Assembly (NCBI GenBank): GCA_016704425.1
Contig: JADJAC010000011.1
Coordinates: forward strand, 1,231,042 to 1,295,041
Reading direction: 5' to 3'
Source of the DNA: Sphingomonadales bacterium
Lineage (GTDB): Bacteria; Pseudomonadota; Alphaproteobacteria; Sphingomonadales; Sphingomonadaceae
DNA: 64,000 nucleotides
In this document: positions 35,186 through 43,242 of the stretch, one piece after another
Layout: each line of letters starts with the position of its first letter
Numbering within the stretch: the first letter of the stretch is position 1
Made by a program: the position numbers and the translations under genes
The notes under the pieces: model-generated
Seen by the model: the letters and a program-made list of their open reading frames with translations, nothing else
Databases searched by the model: none
Told to the model about the DNA's origin: nothing

Positions 35186-35422
35186 GTCGCCGAACTCTCC
35201 AGTGCCATGCTGGGTGCTGAGCTGGGGCTGCCGGTCACGCATCTCGACAGCCACGCGAGCTATATCGAGCACTGGCTCAAGCTTCTGAAGGACGACGACC
35301 GCGCCATCCTGACCGCTGCGGCCAAGGCCGAAGAAGCTGCGAGCCTGCTGCTGAAGCTCGGCGGGAAGATCATTCCCGAGCAGTCTGACGATGCGTCCGA
35401 CGACGCTGCGCTGGCGGCCTGA
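35186..35422 (+). pseudogene. ardC: ArdC, 3' part (continuation of 27878-28588)
   Basis: Starts with the duplicated GTCGCC then ELSSAMLGAELGLPVTHLDS, HASYIEHWLKLLKDDDRAIL, TAAAKAEEAASLLLKLGGK. This is the standard ArdC C-terminus directly following the EELVA end of the 5' fragment. The open frame to its left (from 35126) adds ~20 residues read from the element's end and is not meaningful by homology, although a small protein could in principle be expressed. Confidence 0.92.
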
Positions 35423-35433
35423 GGGAGGATGCC

Positions 35434-35856
35434 ATGGGCCGATCCGTCAGCTATCCCAGCGGCGCTATAGTCGCCTTCACGGTGCTCGAGGTCGAAAGCG
35501 AGGACGACTGGGAATTTGAGTACGAATGGCTGCGCGACGATCTGCGCGAACGGGCATCCAGAGCCTTTCCGTCCCTGATCCCGCATGACGCCTGGCGAGG
35601 TCGGGAGGACCGGACCCTCATGCGCAATGCCTACGCCGATTTCGGCGTATCGGTCTATGGCGGGCTGGTGGCCGTCTGGATCGTGGAACGCGATGACGGG
35701 GCCTATTGGGACGCCGATTGGCGCACGGCCCGTTCACCGCGGGCACAGCGCTGGCTGTCCCAGATCGCATCCCGTTTCGATGCCACATTCGGCGACTATG
35801 ATTGCCTCGGGCGCATGTCGAACGGCGAGGGAGTTTACACCAAACGCGCAGCTTGA
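35434..35856 (+). CDS. Conserved hypothetical protein of the element backbone
   Basis: 140-residue acidic, Trp-rich protein (YPSGAIVAFTVLEVESEDDW, EFEYEWLRDDLRERA, WIVERDDGAYWDADWRTARS). No signal peptide, membrane segment or known catalytic motif is visible. It begins 11 bases after the ardC remnant's stop with a gaggatgcc leader, so it was part of the same transcript as the original ardC. Similar proteins commonly follow ardC on sphingomonad plasmids (family knowledge). The function is unknown. Confidence 0.75.
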   Translation: MGRSVSYPSGAIVAFTVLEVESEDDWEFEYEWLRDDLRERASRAFPSLIPHDAWRGREDRTLMRNAYADFGVSVYGGLVAVWIVERDDGAYWDADWRTARSPRAQRWLSQIASRFDATFGDYDCLGRMSNGEGVYTKRAA

Positions 35857-36158
35857 GCGCCGCGAGTTGGTCACGCCCAGAGCTTTGGGTTGCCATCCCT
35901 GACTGAGCGTTGCCGGCCGCTCATGGTCTGTCGCCATGCGAGAGAGGCCCTGGGCCAGCCGCCAGCCTTGCGCAACCCGGCTTGGGCGGGCCCGTGTTGG
36001 CCTTGGCCCTTCAGGCTCAAGGCCTGCCCGCGCCAGCCCGCCAAGCCGGGTTCCTCCTCGCGGGTGCGCAATCCTGCCTGAATGCTGGCCCTGACGGGCT
36101 CTCGCTGGCGCAGCCATGAACGGGTGCGTCGGCCTCACGTCAGTCAGGAGGATACCCT
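35857..36158. other. Intergenic region with a large GC-rich inverted repeat
   Basis: No gene is supported. Bases 35974-35990 (aacccggcttgggcggg) and 36037-36052 (cccgccaagccgggtt) are complementary with one bulge. An inner pair ggccttg/caaggcc (35999-36005, 36018-36024) extends the structure. It could be a strong terminator-like or regulatory hairpin. Confidence 0.6.
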
Positions 36159-37112
36159 ATGCACACGTCATTCGCCGATCAACTCGCCGGGCTCGATCTC
36201 GCCGGCTTCTCGATTGGACCGGCTCCCGTATCGACAAGCGATTTCCCAGTCCGGGAGGCGGTCGTCCAAACCCTCGAAGCGGTCTGGTCCGATCTTTTCG
36301 CCATGGTGTCCGGGACCGCTCTTGAAGCCGACGCCGAGGATCTTGGCTGGGCCTTCGTCAACATCTTTCACCGCTCGGCGGAACGCAAATCGACTGCCCT
36401 TGACCGGGCGACCGACGAGGTCCGCGCGCTGATTGCTACGGCCGATGGATCCGAGGTCCACACCCATGACCTTGAGACCCAGGTTGAGCGGGCGCAATGC
36501 GCAGAAAGCGCTATGCTGGCACTCGAAGAGATGCGTGAAGTCGCAGCAGGCCTATACCTCAACGAGTTCGGTTCCTCCTGGAAGCCAGTCTCCAGTTCTC
36601 GCTTCAATCACAGTGCAATGCTGACCTCGGCGCTCGTCGAAGGTCGCGACTTCCTGCGCGCCCGCGCCGAGGCCAAACGCCGTGCGGCCGTGCCCGAAGG
36701 AACCCCGGTCGTGTTCGCCGGAGGGCGCACCCGTCATGCTACCGAAGACGATGCGCTGACCTTCGGCAACAATGTTTGGGCCACGCTCGACAAGGTCCGC
36801 GACCGCGTGCCGGATATGGTCTTGATCCATGGCGGCGACACCAAGGGCGTCGACCGTCTGGCTTCGAGCTGGGCTGAACGTCGCGGCATCCCGCAGGTCA
36901 CGTTCTCGCTCGACATGCGGCTGGGCGCCCGTGCCGGCTTCAAGCGCAACGAGCGGATGCTCTCCCTCGATCCGCGATACGTCATCGCCTTTCCGGGCAA
37001 TGGCGTACTCGAACGTTTGGTGATCGAGGCCAAGACTCGGCGGATCACCGTTGTCGATCGCCGCGGGCCCCTTGGCACCAATCCGAAGAGCACTTCGGCA
37101 GGGACTGACTGA
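36159..37112 (+). CDS. DUF2493 (SLOG-superfamily) protein
   Basis: 317 residues. The C-terminal third is a YspA/cpYpsA-related SLOG (Rossmann-like) domain: VVFAGGRTRHATEDDA, VWATLDKVRDRVPDMVLIHG, GDTKGVDRLASSWAERRGIP, FKRNERML and a terminal VIAFPGNGVLERLVIEAK. SLOG domains bind nucleotide-derived ligands, and some work as sensors in defence or stress systems. The N-terminal 190 residues are helical with no recognised domain. It has a strong caggagg site 5 to 8 bases before ATG 36159. It is a standard member of this backbone, and no partner effector is evident nearby. Confidence 0.85.
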   Translation: MHTSFADQLAGLDLAGFSIGPAPVSTSDFPVREAVVQTLEAVWSDLFAMVSGTALEADAEDLGWAFVNIFHRSAERKSTALDRATDEVRALIATADGSEVHTHDLETQVERAQCAESAMLALEEMREVAAGLYLNEFGSSWKPVSSSRFNHSAMLTSALVEGRDFLRARAEAKRRAAVPEGTPVVFAGGRTRHATEDDALTFGNNVWATLDKVRDRVPDMVLIHGGDTKGVDRLASSWAERRGIPQVTFSLDMRLGARAGFKRNERMLSLDPRYVIAFPGNGVLERLVIEAKTRRITVVDRRGPLGTNPKSTSAGTD

Positions 37113-37234
37113 GGTCATGCCGGTCCTCGCGCCAGCGCCCAATCGGCGCTGGCGTCATCCATCAGAGGAAAGGCGCGCGCCTGTCGTTTGGAGCCAGCGA
37201 ATGGCCGTTGGCTTCATTCACCAGGAGGCATTCC

Positions 37235-37696
37235 ATGATCGATATCGAGGCCGTGATGGCCGACTTTGCCGTTCGCCAGGCCGAACGGCAGATGCAGGTT
37301 GCTGAAGAGATTCAGCAGCTCAAAGTCGTCATTCTCCCGCGCTTGCAGGAAGCCGGCATCGCCCGCGTCGAGATCCGCTTTGACGGCTGCGGCGACAGCG
37401 GTGCTGTTGAGGAATGCGCGTGCCTCGATGCCGCTGGTGCCGCGATCGCGTGCCCCGATGTCACCATTCTGGAAGACGAAGCAGGCAACTCGGATGGTGA
37501 CGGTTCCGCGGAGCTGCACTCACTCGGCCAAGCTCTCGAGCAGCTGACCTATCTGGCGCTCGAACGTCACCATCCTGGCTGGGAGATCAACGACGATGCC
37601 TGCGGCGAACTGGTGATCGATGTGGCTGAAGCGACCTTCGTGCTCGACTGCAGCCTGCGCTTCATCGCTACCGATGATCACTCGACCGAGCTCTAG
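37235..37696 (+). CDS. DUF6878-type backbone protein
   Basis: 153 residues from ATG 37235, preceded by caccaggaggc. The N-terminal part is helical (MADFAVRQAERQMQVAEEIQ). The middle is acidic with Cys residues (EIRFDGCGDSGAVEECACLD), and the end has conserved-looking HHPGWEINDDACGELVIDVA. It resembles the DUF6878 family of alphaproteobacterial mobile elements. No function is known. It is 10 bases upstream of the next gene, so the two are likely co-transcribed. The longer frame from 37208 lacks a ribosome site. Confidence 0.72.
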   Translation: MIDIEAVMADFAVRQAERQMQVAEEIQQLKVVILPRLQEAGIARVEIRFDGCGDSGAVEECACLDAAGAAIACPDVTILEDEAGNSDGDGSAELHSLGQALEQLTYLALERHHPGWEINDDACGELVIDVAEATFVLDCSLRFIATDDHSTEL

Positions 37697-37706
37697 GAGA
37701 CTTGGC

Positions 37707-38135
37707 ATGGCCCATTGCTATTACCACGCCCTCTCGTCGGTCCGGAAATGGGGCGGCAGGGTCGATGACTATCTCCCGCTGCACCAGTGGTTCGACCAGT
37801 CCAAGGCAATCCTGGCAGACCCTCGGCACCGCGCGCTGCGGCACCATGCCGAGGGGATATTCATGCTCGAAACCTTGTTCGGCGAGACCCTCGTCAATGC
37901 TGATGGCCGGGTCGTTCCGGTGCGTCTGGTCGGCGAACAGCACGTACGCGAAGACCTGGGGTCGATCCCCTCCTTTGCGGACTGGGCGCGCTTGATCACG
38001 CCGCAGGCCTGGATGCTGCGAGGCAACCCTCTGGACGGCGCTGAAGGGGTGACGATCGATATGCCTGTCCCCGGCGAAGCAGTTGCGTCCAGGACCAGGC
38101 CACTGGTTGGAGGAGAGGTCCGTACCGTGATCTAG
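37707..38135 (+). CDS. DUF6915-type backbone protein
   Basis: 142 residues starting MAHCYYHALSSVRKWGGRVD, with DYLPLHQWFDQSKAILADPR and HHAEGIFMLETLFGETL following. The pattern matches small proteins (DUF6915) in which an HxxG-like helix pair is conserved. Function unknown. It starts 10 bases after the DUF6878 gene with aggag upstream of ATG 37707. The last 30 residues are likely flexible. No membrane segment. Confidence 0.7.
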   Translation: MAHCYYHALSSVRKWGGRVDDYLPLHQWFDQSKAILADPRHRALRHHAEGIFMLETLFGETLVNADGRVVPVRLVGEQHVREDLGSIPSFADWARLITPQAWMLRGNPLDGAEGVTIDMPVPGEAVASRTRPLVGGEVRTVI

Positions 38136-38439
38136 GAAGGGGTTCTCCGGTGGAGGGCTGGCGGGGGAATGATTCGGCCAAGAACGGAGGGAACCGAGGC
38201 AGGGCAAACCTGTTCAAGGCATCCAGCTCCACCCGGCTTCGATGCAAACCTGTCCCTGAATCACCCCCCGTCGAGACGCGCAACCCGGATCAGGTCCGGC
38301 CGAGTTGCCGGGCTGTGCCCGGCTGCCCGCACCACCCGGCCCAGTTCCGGGTTCCCCTTCGGTGCGCTTCGCCATGGGGCGCTTCTGCTCGGGTTTTGCA
38401 GCCGGGATGGACCCGGAATGCTCGATCAGGAGAAAGCCC
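38136..38439. other. Intergenic region before ssb
   Basis: About 300 GC-rich bases without a supportable gene. Several short inverted repeats around cccggctgcccgcaccacccgg hint at structure but none is a clear terminator. The ssb promoter is presumably near its right end. Short frames here have no homology. Confidence 0.5.
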
Positions 38440-38829
38440 ATGACCAATCTCGTTATCCTCGTTGGCCGTATCGCTCGCGACCCCGAAACCCGCACCACCC
38501 AGGGTGGAACCAGCATCACCTCGGTCTCGGTTGTGACCGACCGTCCCGCCCGCAAGGAAGGCAAGACCTACAAGGACGAGAACGGCTACACCGCCAAGGA
38601 CAGCGAATTCCACCGGATCACCTGCTTCAACGGCCTGGGTCAGAACGTCGCTAAGTATTGCACCAAGGGCCAGCTCGTGACGGTCGAAGGCCGCATCCAC
38701 TACACCCAGTGGGAAGATCAGAGCGGCACCAAGCGCTACGGCTGCGAGATCATCGCCGACAAGGTCGACTTCCTCACCAAGGGCCGCTCCGGCAGCAACG
38801 AAGGTGCTCCCGATATCGACGAGGACTGA
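38440..38829 (+). CDS. ssb: Single-stranded DNA-binding protein
   Basis: 129-residue SSB with one OB fold: MTNLVILVGRIARDPETRTT, SVSVVTDRPARKEGKTYKDE, FHRITCFNGLGQNVAKYCTK, GQLVTVEGRIHYTQWEDQSG and CEIIADKVDFL. The tail is short and acidic (GAPDIDED) but lacks the canonical DDDIPF-type tip, as often seen in plasmid SSBs. It protects ssDNA during transfer or replication of the element. A gatcaggag site precedes ATG 38440, and a strong terminator follows. Confidence 0.95.
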   Translation: MTNLVILVGRIARDPETRTTQGGTSITSVSVVTDRPARKEGKTYKDENGYTAKDSEFHRITCFNGLGQNVAKYCTKGQLVTVEGRIHYTQWEDQSGTKRYGCEIIADKVDFLTKGRSGSNEGAPDIDED

Positions 38830-38847
38830 ATGTCCTCACCTCACGAC

Positions 38848-38886
38848 AAGGCCCCGGTGGCAGACGCCATCGGGGCCTTTTCTTTT
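38848..38886 (+). terminator. Rho-independent terminator after ssb
   Basis: Stem aaggccccggtggc / gccatcggggcctt with loop agac, then ttttcttttg. Confidence 0.9.
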
Positions 38887-38944
38887 GCACGCGTGCGATG
38901 CGGCGGCGCGGGGCATCGAACCCCTTGCCGCCGCCGGATGGGTT

Positions 38945-39175
38945 TTACGCGGGAGCAATCCGCTTCAGCGTCTCCTCGATCCCGAGCGCCATCGATGCGC
39001 GAACGATCTGGCGCAACTGCGCCGGATCGTTCGTCTCCGCGCCGCACTCGATCAGCACTTTGCCGAGCTCTATCGCAACCTCTTGCCGAAGACGAACTTC
39101 CTCACCGTCGAGCTGGGCACGCTGTTCACGCAGTTTCTTCAGCGCATCGCGCGCACTGGCTTTGGACCTGGCCAT
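38945..39175 (-). CDS. Small DUF6437-like protein
   Basis: 76 residues from ATG 39175: MARSKASARDALKKLREQRA, then QLDGEEVRLRQEVAIELGKV and a C-terminal AQLRQIVRASMALGIEETLK. It is highly helical and charged, like a small coiled coil with a TraD/MobC-accessory look. It matches the pattern I associate with DUF6437 family proteins of sphingomonads. Transcribed opposite to ssb. The function is unknown. Confidence 0.65.
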   Translation of the reverse strand: MARSKASARDALKKLREQRAQLDGEEVRLRQEVAIELGKVLIECGAETNDPAQLRQIVRASMALGIEETLKRIAPA

Positions 39176-39498
39176 AAGGGTTCCTCGCTGTTGGCCGTTG
39201 GTCCCCTCCGCTGCCGATCTTGGCACTGCGGGCGCATGTAGGAAAATGTTTTGTGGGGCAGGCGTTGCGCTTCTGCGCAGGCGTTGGAGAGGTCTCTCTC
39301 GCAGAAAGACCAAGTGTGATGCGGGCTTTGGGGTTGCGTCAAGGACGACGGGGCCCCACCATTTTTACCGGGCAAGCCCGGCAAAAATCGTTGCCCCCAT
39401 CGCCGCTTCGCGGCCGCTATCGCGGTCCCTGACCCAGCCCGTCACCCACATCCTTCGCAGCTCCTGATGCGACGCATCGAACATCAGGAGGAAAGATC
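39176..39498. other. Intergenic region
   Basis: No supportable gene in about 320 bases. Contains ccgggcaagcccgg near 39371-39384 and a gcgaagcggc-type hairpin near 39405, which may end transcription. The divergent promoters for the flanking genes should be here. Confidence 0.5.
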
Positions 39499-39735
39499 AT
39501 GTACGCTACACAAAGCACGGCCGATGACGGGTACCACGCAGACCAGGCAGCCTTCGTTGCCGCTCTCGATCAGGCCAATGCCCGGTCCTATCACAGCTAC
39601 TTCACGCAGTACGTCCTGACCGATGGCGAGGCCGGGTACATCGCGGTCGATGAAGGCGATTACGGGGCATTGCCCAAGGCCTTGCTGGACCGTGTCATCG
39701 ACACGGTGCCGGGCAGGCTCAGCGATGAATTCTGA
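39499..39735 (+). CDS. Small hypothetical backbone protein
   Basis: 78 residues, acidic, Tyr/Asp-rich (MYATQSTADDGYHADQAAFV, YHSYFTQYVLTDGEAGYIAV, DEGDYGALPKALLDRVIDTV). It has a strong caggagg site and a terminator directly after its stop, so it is a single-gene transcript. No recognised domain. The leader acatcaggaggaaag resembles those of the other backbone genes, suggesting common ancestry of the cassette. Confidence 0.7.
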   Translation: MYATQSTADDGYHADQAAFVAALDQANARSYHSYFTQYVLTDGEAGYIAVDEGDYGALPKALLDRVIDTVPGRLSDEF

Positions 39736-39746
39736 CTCGCCGGCTT

Positions 39747-39782
39747 GGGAGGAAGTCCGTCAGGGCTTCCTCCTTTCTTTTT
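39747..39782 (+). terminator. Rho-independent terminator
   Basis: Stem ggaggaag / cttcctcc around tccgtcaggg, followed by tttcttttt. Confidence 0.8.
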
Positions 39783-39837
39783 GCTCGTAGACCGTTTCGG
39801 CATCCCTCGGCCGGTACGGAGAGGCGGGTTACCAGCG

Positions 39838-40032
39838 TCAGTCGGGGGTATCGGGACGGTCGAGATCGGCGAGCCGTTCCGGCATACCCAGAACCTTCAT
39901 CGCTGCGGCCTCAATGGCTTCTGCCTGTGTCGGGAAAGCCTCGGAAGAACTGATCGACACCCCGTTCGGGTAAGTGACTGTCGCCTGGAAGCCGTTGCCC
40001 TTCGGTGTCGCACTCAATGTGACCTGGCCCAT
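39838..40032 (-). CDS. Small hypothetical protein
   Basis: 64 residues from ATG 40032: MGQVTLSATPKGNGFQATVT, then YPNGVSISSSEAFPTQAEAI and EAAAMKVLGMPERLADLD. The composition suggests a small beta-hairpin followed by a helix. A near-consensus ribosome site aaaggagg lies 7 bases upstream. No family recognised with confidence. It is the last gene that clearly belongs to the GC-rich backbone. Confidence 0.6.
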   Translation of the reverse strand: MGQVTLSATPKGNGFQATVTYPNGVSISSSEAFPTQAEAIEAAAMKVLGMPERLADLDRPDTPD

Positions 40033-40395
40033 GCGGCGCCTCCTTTCGACCCGGAATACTGGCTGCATCATAGGCGTCGATCCCGTCTGTGCCTATCGCG
40101 ATCCGCAGATCGGCTACTTGCCGAGGACCCTGGGAATGGGGATCGCAAAACGCATCATCCGTTACAGGATCAATAGCTGGTTCCTCTCCTCGCAGTTGGG
40201 GACAGTTGGGCACACCGTACGCAGTAGCTGCTGCTGGTGAAGCTGAGTTAGATTAGCGAGTAACGGCCGATTTTGGCGAGTGGCAGTTTCTTGCTGCCTA
40301 ATCTCAGCGCGACCTTGCCATGGCTCTGTCAATCGGAGACGAGCTGTAGCAAGTCTGACAGCACCCAATTGGGTCCAATTTTCAATCAGGTACAG
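40033..40395. other. Junction region between GC-rich backbone and the right accessory block
   Basis: No gene supported. Contains the palindrome cccaattggg (40364-40373) and a 10-base direct repeat agtctgacag (40352-40361, 40398-40407). Base composition drops here, consistent with a boundary between DNAs of different origin. Confidence 0.5.
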
Positions 40396-40587
40396 TTAGT
40401 CTGACAGCTCCGCAACGAGTTTTCCGGCGAACCCCCAATCTTCAAATTCAACTTCTTGAATCACGACATGGACGTGCTCGGGCCTCTTACCGAGGTGCTC
40501 CACCATTAAATCTGTGACACCTTTTACGATCTCTCGCTTGGCTTCCTTGGTAGCGCCCTTGGTAAACTGGACATTGATATAAGGCAT
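40396..40587 (-). CDS. 4-oxalocrotonate tautomerase family protein
   Basis: 63 residues with the N-terminal MPYINV that exposes catalytic Pro after Met removal, and QFTKGATKEAKREIVKGVTD with downstream RPEHVHVVIQEV containing the usual basic residues. These enzymes interconvert enol and keto forms of dicarboxylates in aromatic meta-cleavage pathways. Length is exact for the family. No other meta-cleavage genes are adjacent, so the substrate is open. It lies downstream of the GST gene on the same strand. Confidence 0.88.
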   Translation of the reverse strand: MPYINVQFTKGATKEAKREIVKGVTDLMVEHLGKRPEHVHVVIQEVEFEDWGFAGKLVAELSD

Positions 40588-40755
40588 CGCGGCAAATCCT
40601 GTTCAAAAATATGATGTGAAATCATGGGCTTCTGTCCGAATGCCGATGAATCATCAATGTCGCCGTGACCGGCAACTTTGCCTGCTTCACAATCCCGAAC
40701 TCGTCGGTGGGGCGATTCTCGGGCAATTCATTGCAGGCATTGCAAGCCCGACCGA

Positions 40756-41451
40756 TCAATCTGACTTTTTCTCCGAGCCGGAGAACATCGATTTCCATTC
40801 CTTGGAACCGGGCTTAGCTTGCCATTTCATCTTGTCGGACAGAACACTCAGGCCCTCAGAGACAGACGGGCGAACCTTGATCTGGTCATACCAACGTTTC
40901 ACATTTGGATAATCTTCAAGGTCCTGGCCCTGCATTTTTCGGGGCCTGACCCATGTGAACGTAGCTATATCGGCTATCGAAAATTCGTCCGCCAGATATT
41001 CATGATCCGCCAGCCGGTTATCGAGCACTTTGTAAAGGCGAGCGGCCTCTTGTGTGTAGCGGTCTACCGCATATTCGATCTTCTCGGGCGCGTATGTTCT
41101 AAAATGGTGTGCCTGCCCGAGCATCGGCCCCATGCTACTCACCTGGAAGAAAAGCCATTGCAGGGCTTCCAGCCTTTTCACTTCAGACTTGGGAAGAAGC
41201 TTTCCGGTCTTTTCAGCCAGGTAGAGCAATATGGCGCCAGATTCGAATATCGCAACCGGCTCGCCATTTGGACCATCGTGATCGATGATGGCGGGAACCT
41301 TGTTGTTTGGACTGATCTTAAGAAATGCCGGATCGAACTGTTCACCGGCCAGAATATTGATTGGCGTAACTTTGCCAAGCAATCCCAATTCCGCCAAAGC
41401 AATCGTCGCCTTGTATCCGTTGGGAGTAGGCCAGAAAAACAGTTCGATCAT
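40756..41451 (-). CDS. Glutathione S-transferase, nu-class (YghU/YfcG-like)
   Basis: 231 residues. The thioredoxin-fold N-terminal domain has FFWPTPNGYKATIALAELGL (the TPNGYK glutathione-binding signature of nu-class GSTs) and SPNNKVPAIIDHDGPNGEPV then FESGAILLYLAEKTGKLLP. The C-terminal helical domain runs from about 95. It probably reduces or conjugates small substrates, and nu-class members often have disulfide-bond reductase activity. It is downstream of the FAD-linked oxidase gene on the same strand (20-base gap), likely one operon. The first half is duplicated at 48670-49017. Confidence 0.9.
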   Translation of the reverse strand: MIELFFWPTPNGYKATIALAELGLLGKVTPINILAGEQFDPAFLKISPNNKVPAIIDHDGPNGEPVAIFESGAILLYLAEKTGKLLPKSEVKRLEALQWLFFQVSSMGPMLGQAHHFRTYAPEKIEYAVDRYTQEAARLYKVLDNRLADHEYLADEFSIADIATFTWVRPRKMQGQDLEDYPNVKRWYDQIKVRPSVSEGLSVLSDKMKWQAKPGSKEWKSMFSGSEKKSD

Positions 41452-41470
41452 AGCGTGCGACCTGCTCCCC

Positions 41471-43113
41471 TTATCCGACGATCTTGAGATGATTCGAACG
41501 GTCGAGAAGCATTCCCGGGTTCATAATCCAATCTGGATCAACAGCATTCTTTGCGCCAGCCAACATATCCCGGAAAAGCGGGTCCACTTCCTTGTCGTAC
41601 CACGGACGGAAGCTGCGTCCGACCGCATGGTGGTGCGTGATTGTCGCGCCAAGCTCCGATATCGCATCAGAAGCCACGTCGGAAAGCGCCTGGTAATGTT
41701 CAAGGCTCGTCTCGTGCGTGGAAGGCGCAACGACGGAATAATAGGGCGCCGGCCCATCGGGATAGAGGAAGGAGAATCTGCGGCAAACAATGCCACCGCC
41801 GGTCAGCGCTTTTTGCGCCTCGCTGACCCGGCGAATAATTTCCGTGTCCACGGCTTCGAATTTGTCCCAGGTATAGGCCGTTTCAAAGGTAAAGCTGACC
41901 ACGCCCATCGCAGCGCGCGTATGCATCAATCGCGGCAGGTAACGGAATTGCTCGCGCCAATTCCCCTGCGCGCCGCTGCGGCTTGACTTCAAGGCATCGC
42001 CGCCCGATCCGGTCTTGGTCACGACTTCACCGCCGTGGTCCTGGCAAATTTCAACGCCGCGCTCCAGCCAGACATCCACGGGATGATCCGCAGATTCAAA
42101 GCCAAGCAGCAGCACAGATTTTGTGCCATCACCAGCGCCATAAAACTGGGCATCTTGCGCGTCCAGATAACGACAATTCGCAGGAAACAGGCCTGCCTGT
42201 GTGATCTGCCGAATGGCTGCGGCACCTTGATAGAACGTGTCAAAGGTGATGGTCGCATTCGCCCGGAAGACCACTCGCCCCTGAAGCTTCATCCATGCCT
42301 GTGTGATAATCCCGAGCGAGCCTTCAGAACCGATAAAGAGGCGGTCGGGATCCGGGCCGGCACCTGATCCCGGCAATCTGCGATTTTCTATCGTTCCGCG
42401 CGGCGTTACGACCCTGAGGCTCTGCACCATATCGTCAATATGGGTAAGGTGGGTAGCATAGTGGCCCGAAGAACGCGTCGCAATCCAGCCGCCAAGCGAT
42501 GAAAACTCCCAGGATTGCGGAATATGTCTCAATGTGAGGCCGTGCGGCTTTAGCTGATCTTCAAGCGAAGGCCCAAGCGTACCTGCCTGGATAAGTGCGC
42601 AGCGGGAGACCGGGTCAACCTCCAGCACCTGGTTCATGTTCCCCAAATCGATAATTACCGAACCGTCGCAATCCTCCGGGGCAGTAAAGCCGTCCGTGAC
42701 ACTTGATCCGCCGCCATATGGAATTGCCGCATAGCCATTATCACCGCACCAATCCAAAACTGCGGCAACCTCGGCCTCGTTGCGAGGATAGGCAATCACA
42801 TCAGGCGGATTGGTAAAATCTCGCCGAAAAATGCGCGTCAGGTCCTTGAAGCTCTTGCCGTAGGAATGAGAAACGCGATCCCATTTGTCTGAATTACAAA
42901 AGACGACAAGGAAGCAGGGATGGAGATCCGCGATTCCCTCAACTCGATTTCCTCGAGCGTTGGATCAGACAAGACCACCGGCTCATCAATGCCCAGGCGT
43001 TTGCCAACGCGAACGGCCATTTCCTTGACCTCAGCCTGGGAAATGACCTCGTCTTCGTATCCCCAGCTATGCCATTTGCGCCTCTTACCATAGTAGCCAG
43101 CTTGCTCAGTCAC
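41471..43113 (-). pseudogene. FAD-binding oxidase (alkyl-DHAP synthase-like), frameshifted copy
   Basis: Same gene as 49037-50680 but with one A missing in an A run near 42900. The upstream part (GTG 43113 to 42838) ends in SSFVIQTNGIAFL-stop, and the remainder (from about 42900 down) is intact. The other copy reads SSFCNSDKWDRVSHSYGKSF through the same place. The start codon also differs (GTG here, ATG there). If the indel is real, this copy lacks the N-terminal ~75 residues but keeps the FAD domain starting at DVIAYPRNEAEVAAV. Confidence 0.88.
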
Positions 43114-43242
43114 GATTCAATGCCCTCAGAAATCAGTTTGAGCACCAGAAGTTAACGGGTCGACGAACCTATTCTATTGCCATTGAAGTCAGTTTTTTGA
43201 CAGATTCATTCAACTTCGTGCGCGGCCGGGATCTCCCTTGGA

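Larger units (their letters stand above)
28589..35191 (+). mobile_element. Second recombinase-trio element with ardC cargo, inserted in ardC
   Basis: 6.6 kb element carrying three overlapping tyrosine-recombinase-family genes plus an intact ardC. The flanks share the direct repeat GTCGCC (28583-28588 and 35186-35191). The ends form imperfect inverted repeats, TTATCTGGACAGTC at the left and the complement of GACTGTCAGGATAT at the right (11 of 14 identical). Removing one repeat plus the element restores ardC exactly (EELVA-ELSSAMLGAEL). Gene sizes (480, 596, 741 residues) and short ends distinguish it from the RIT element upstream. Confidence 0.85.

Noticed and set aside
28589..35191. A second RIT element
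   Set aside because: Gene sizes, divergent active sites, short ends and cargo differ from RIT; the ends show no long inverted repeats.
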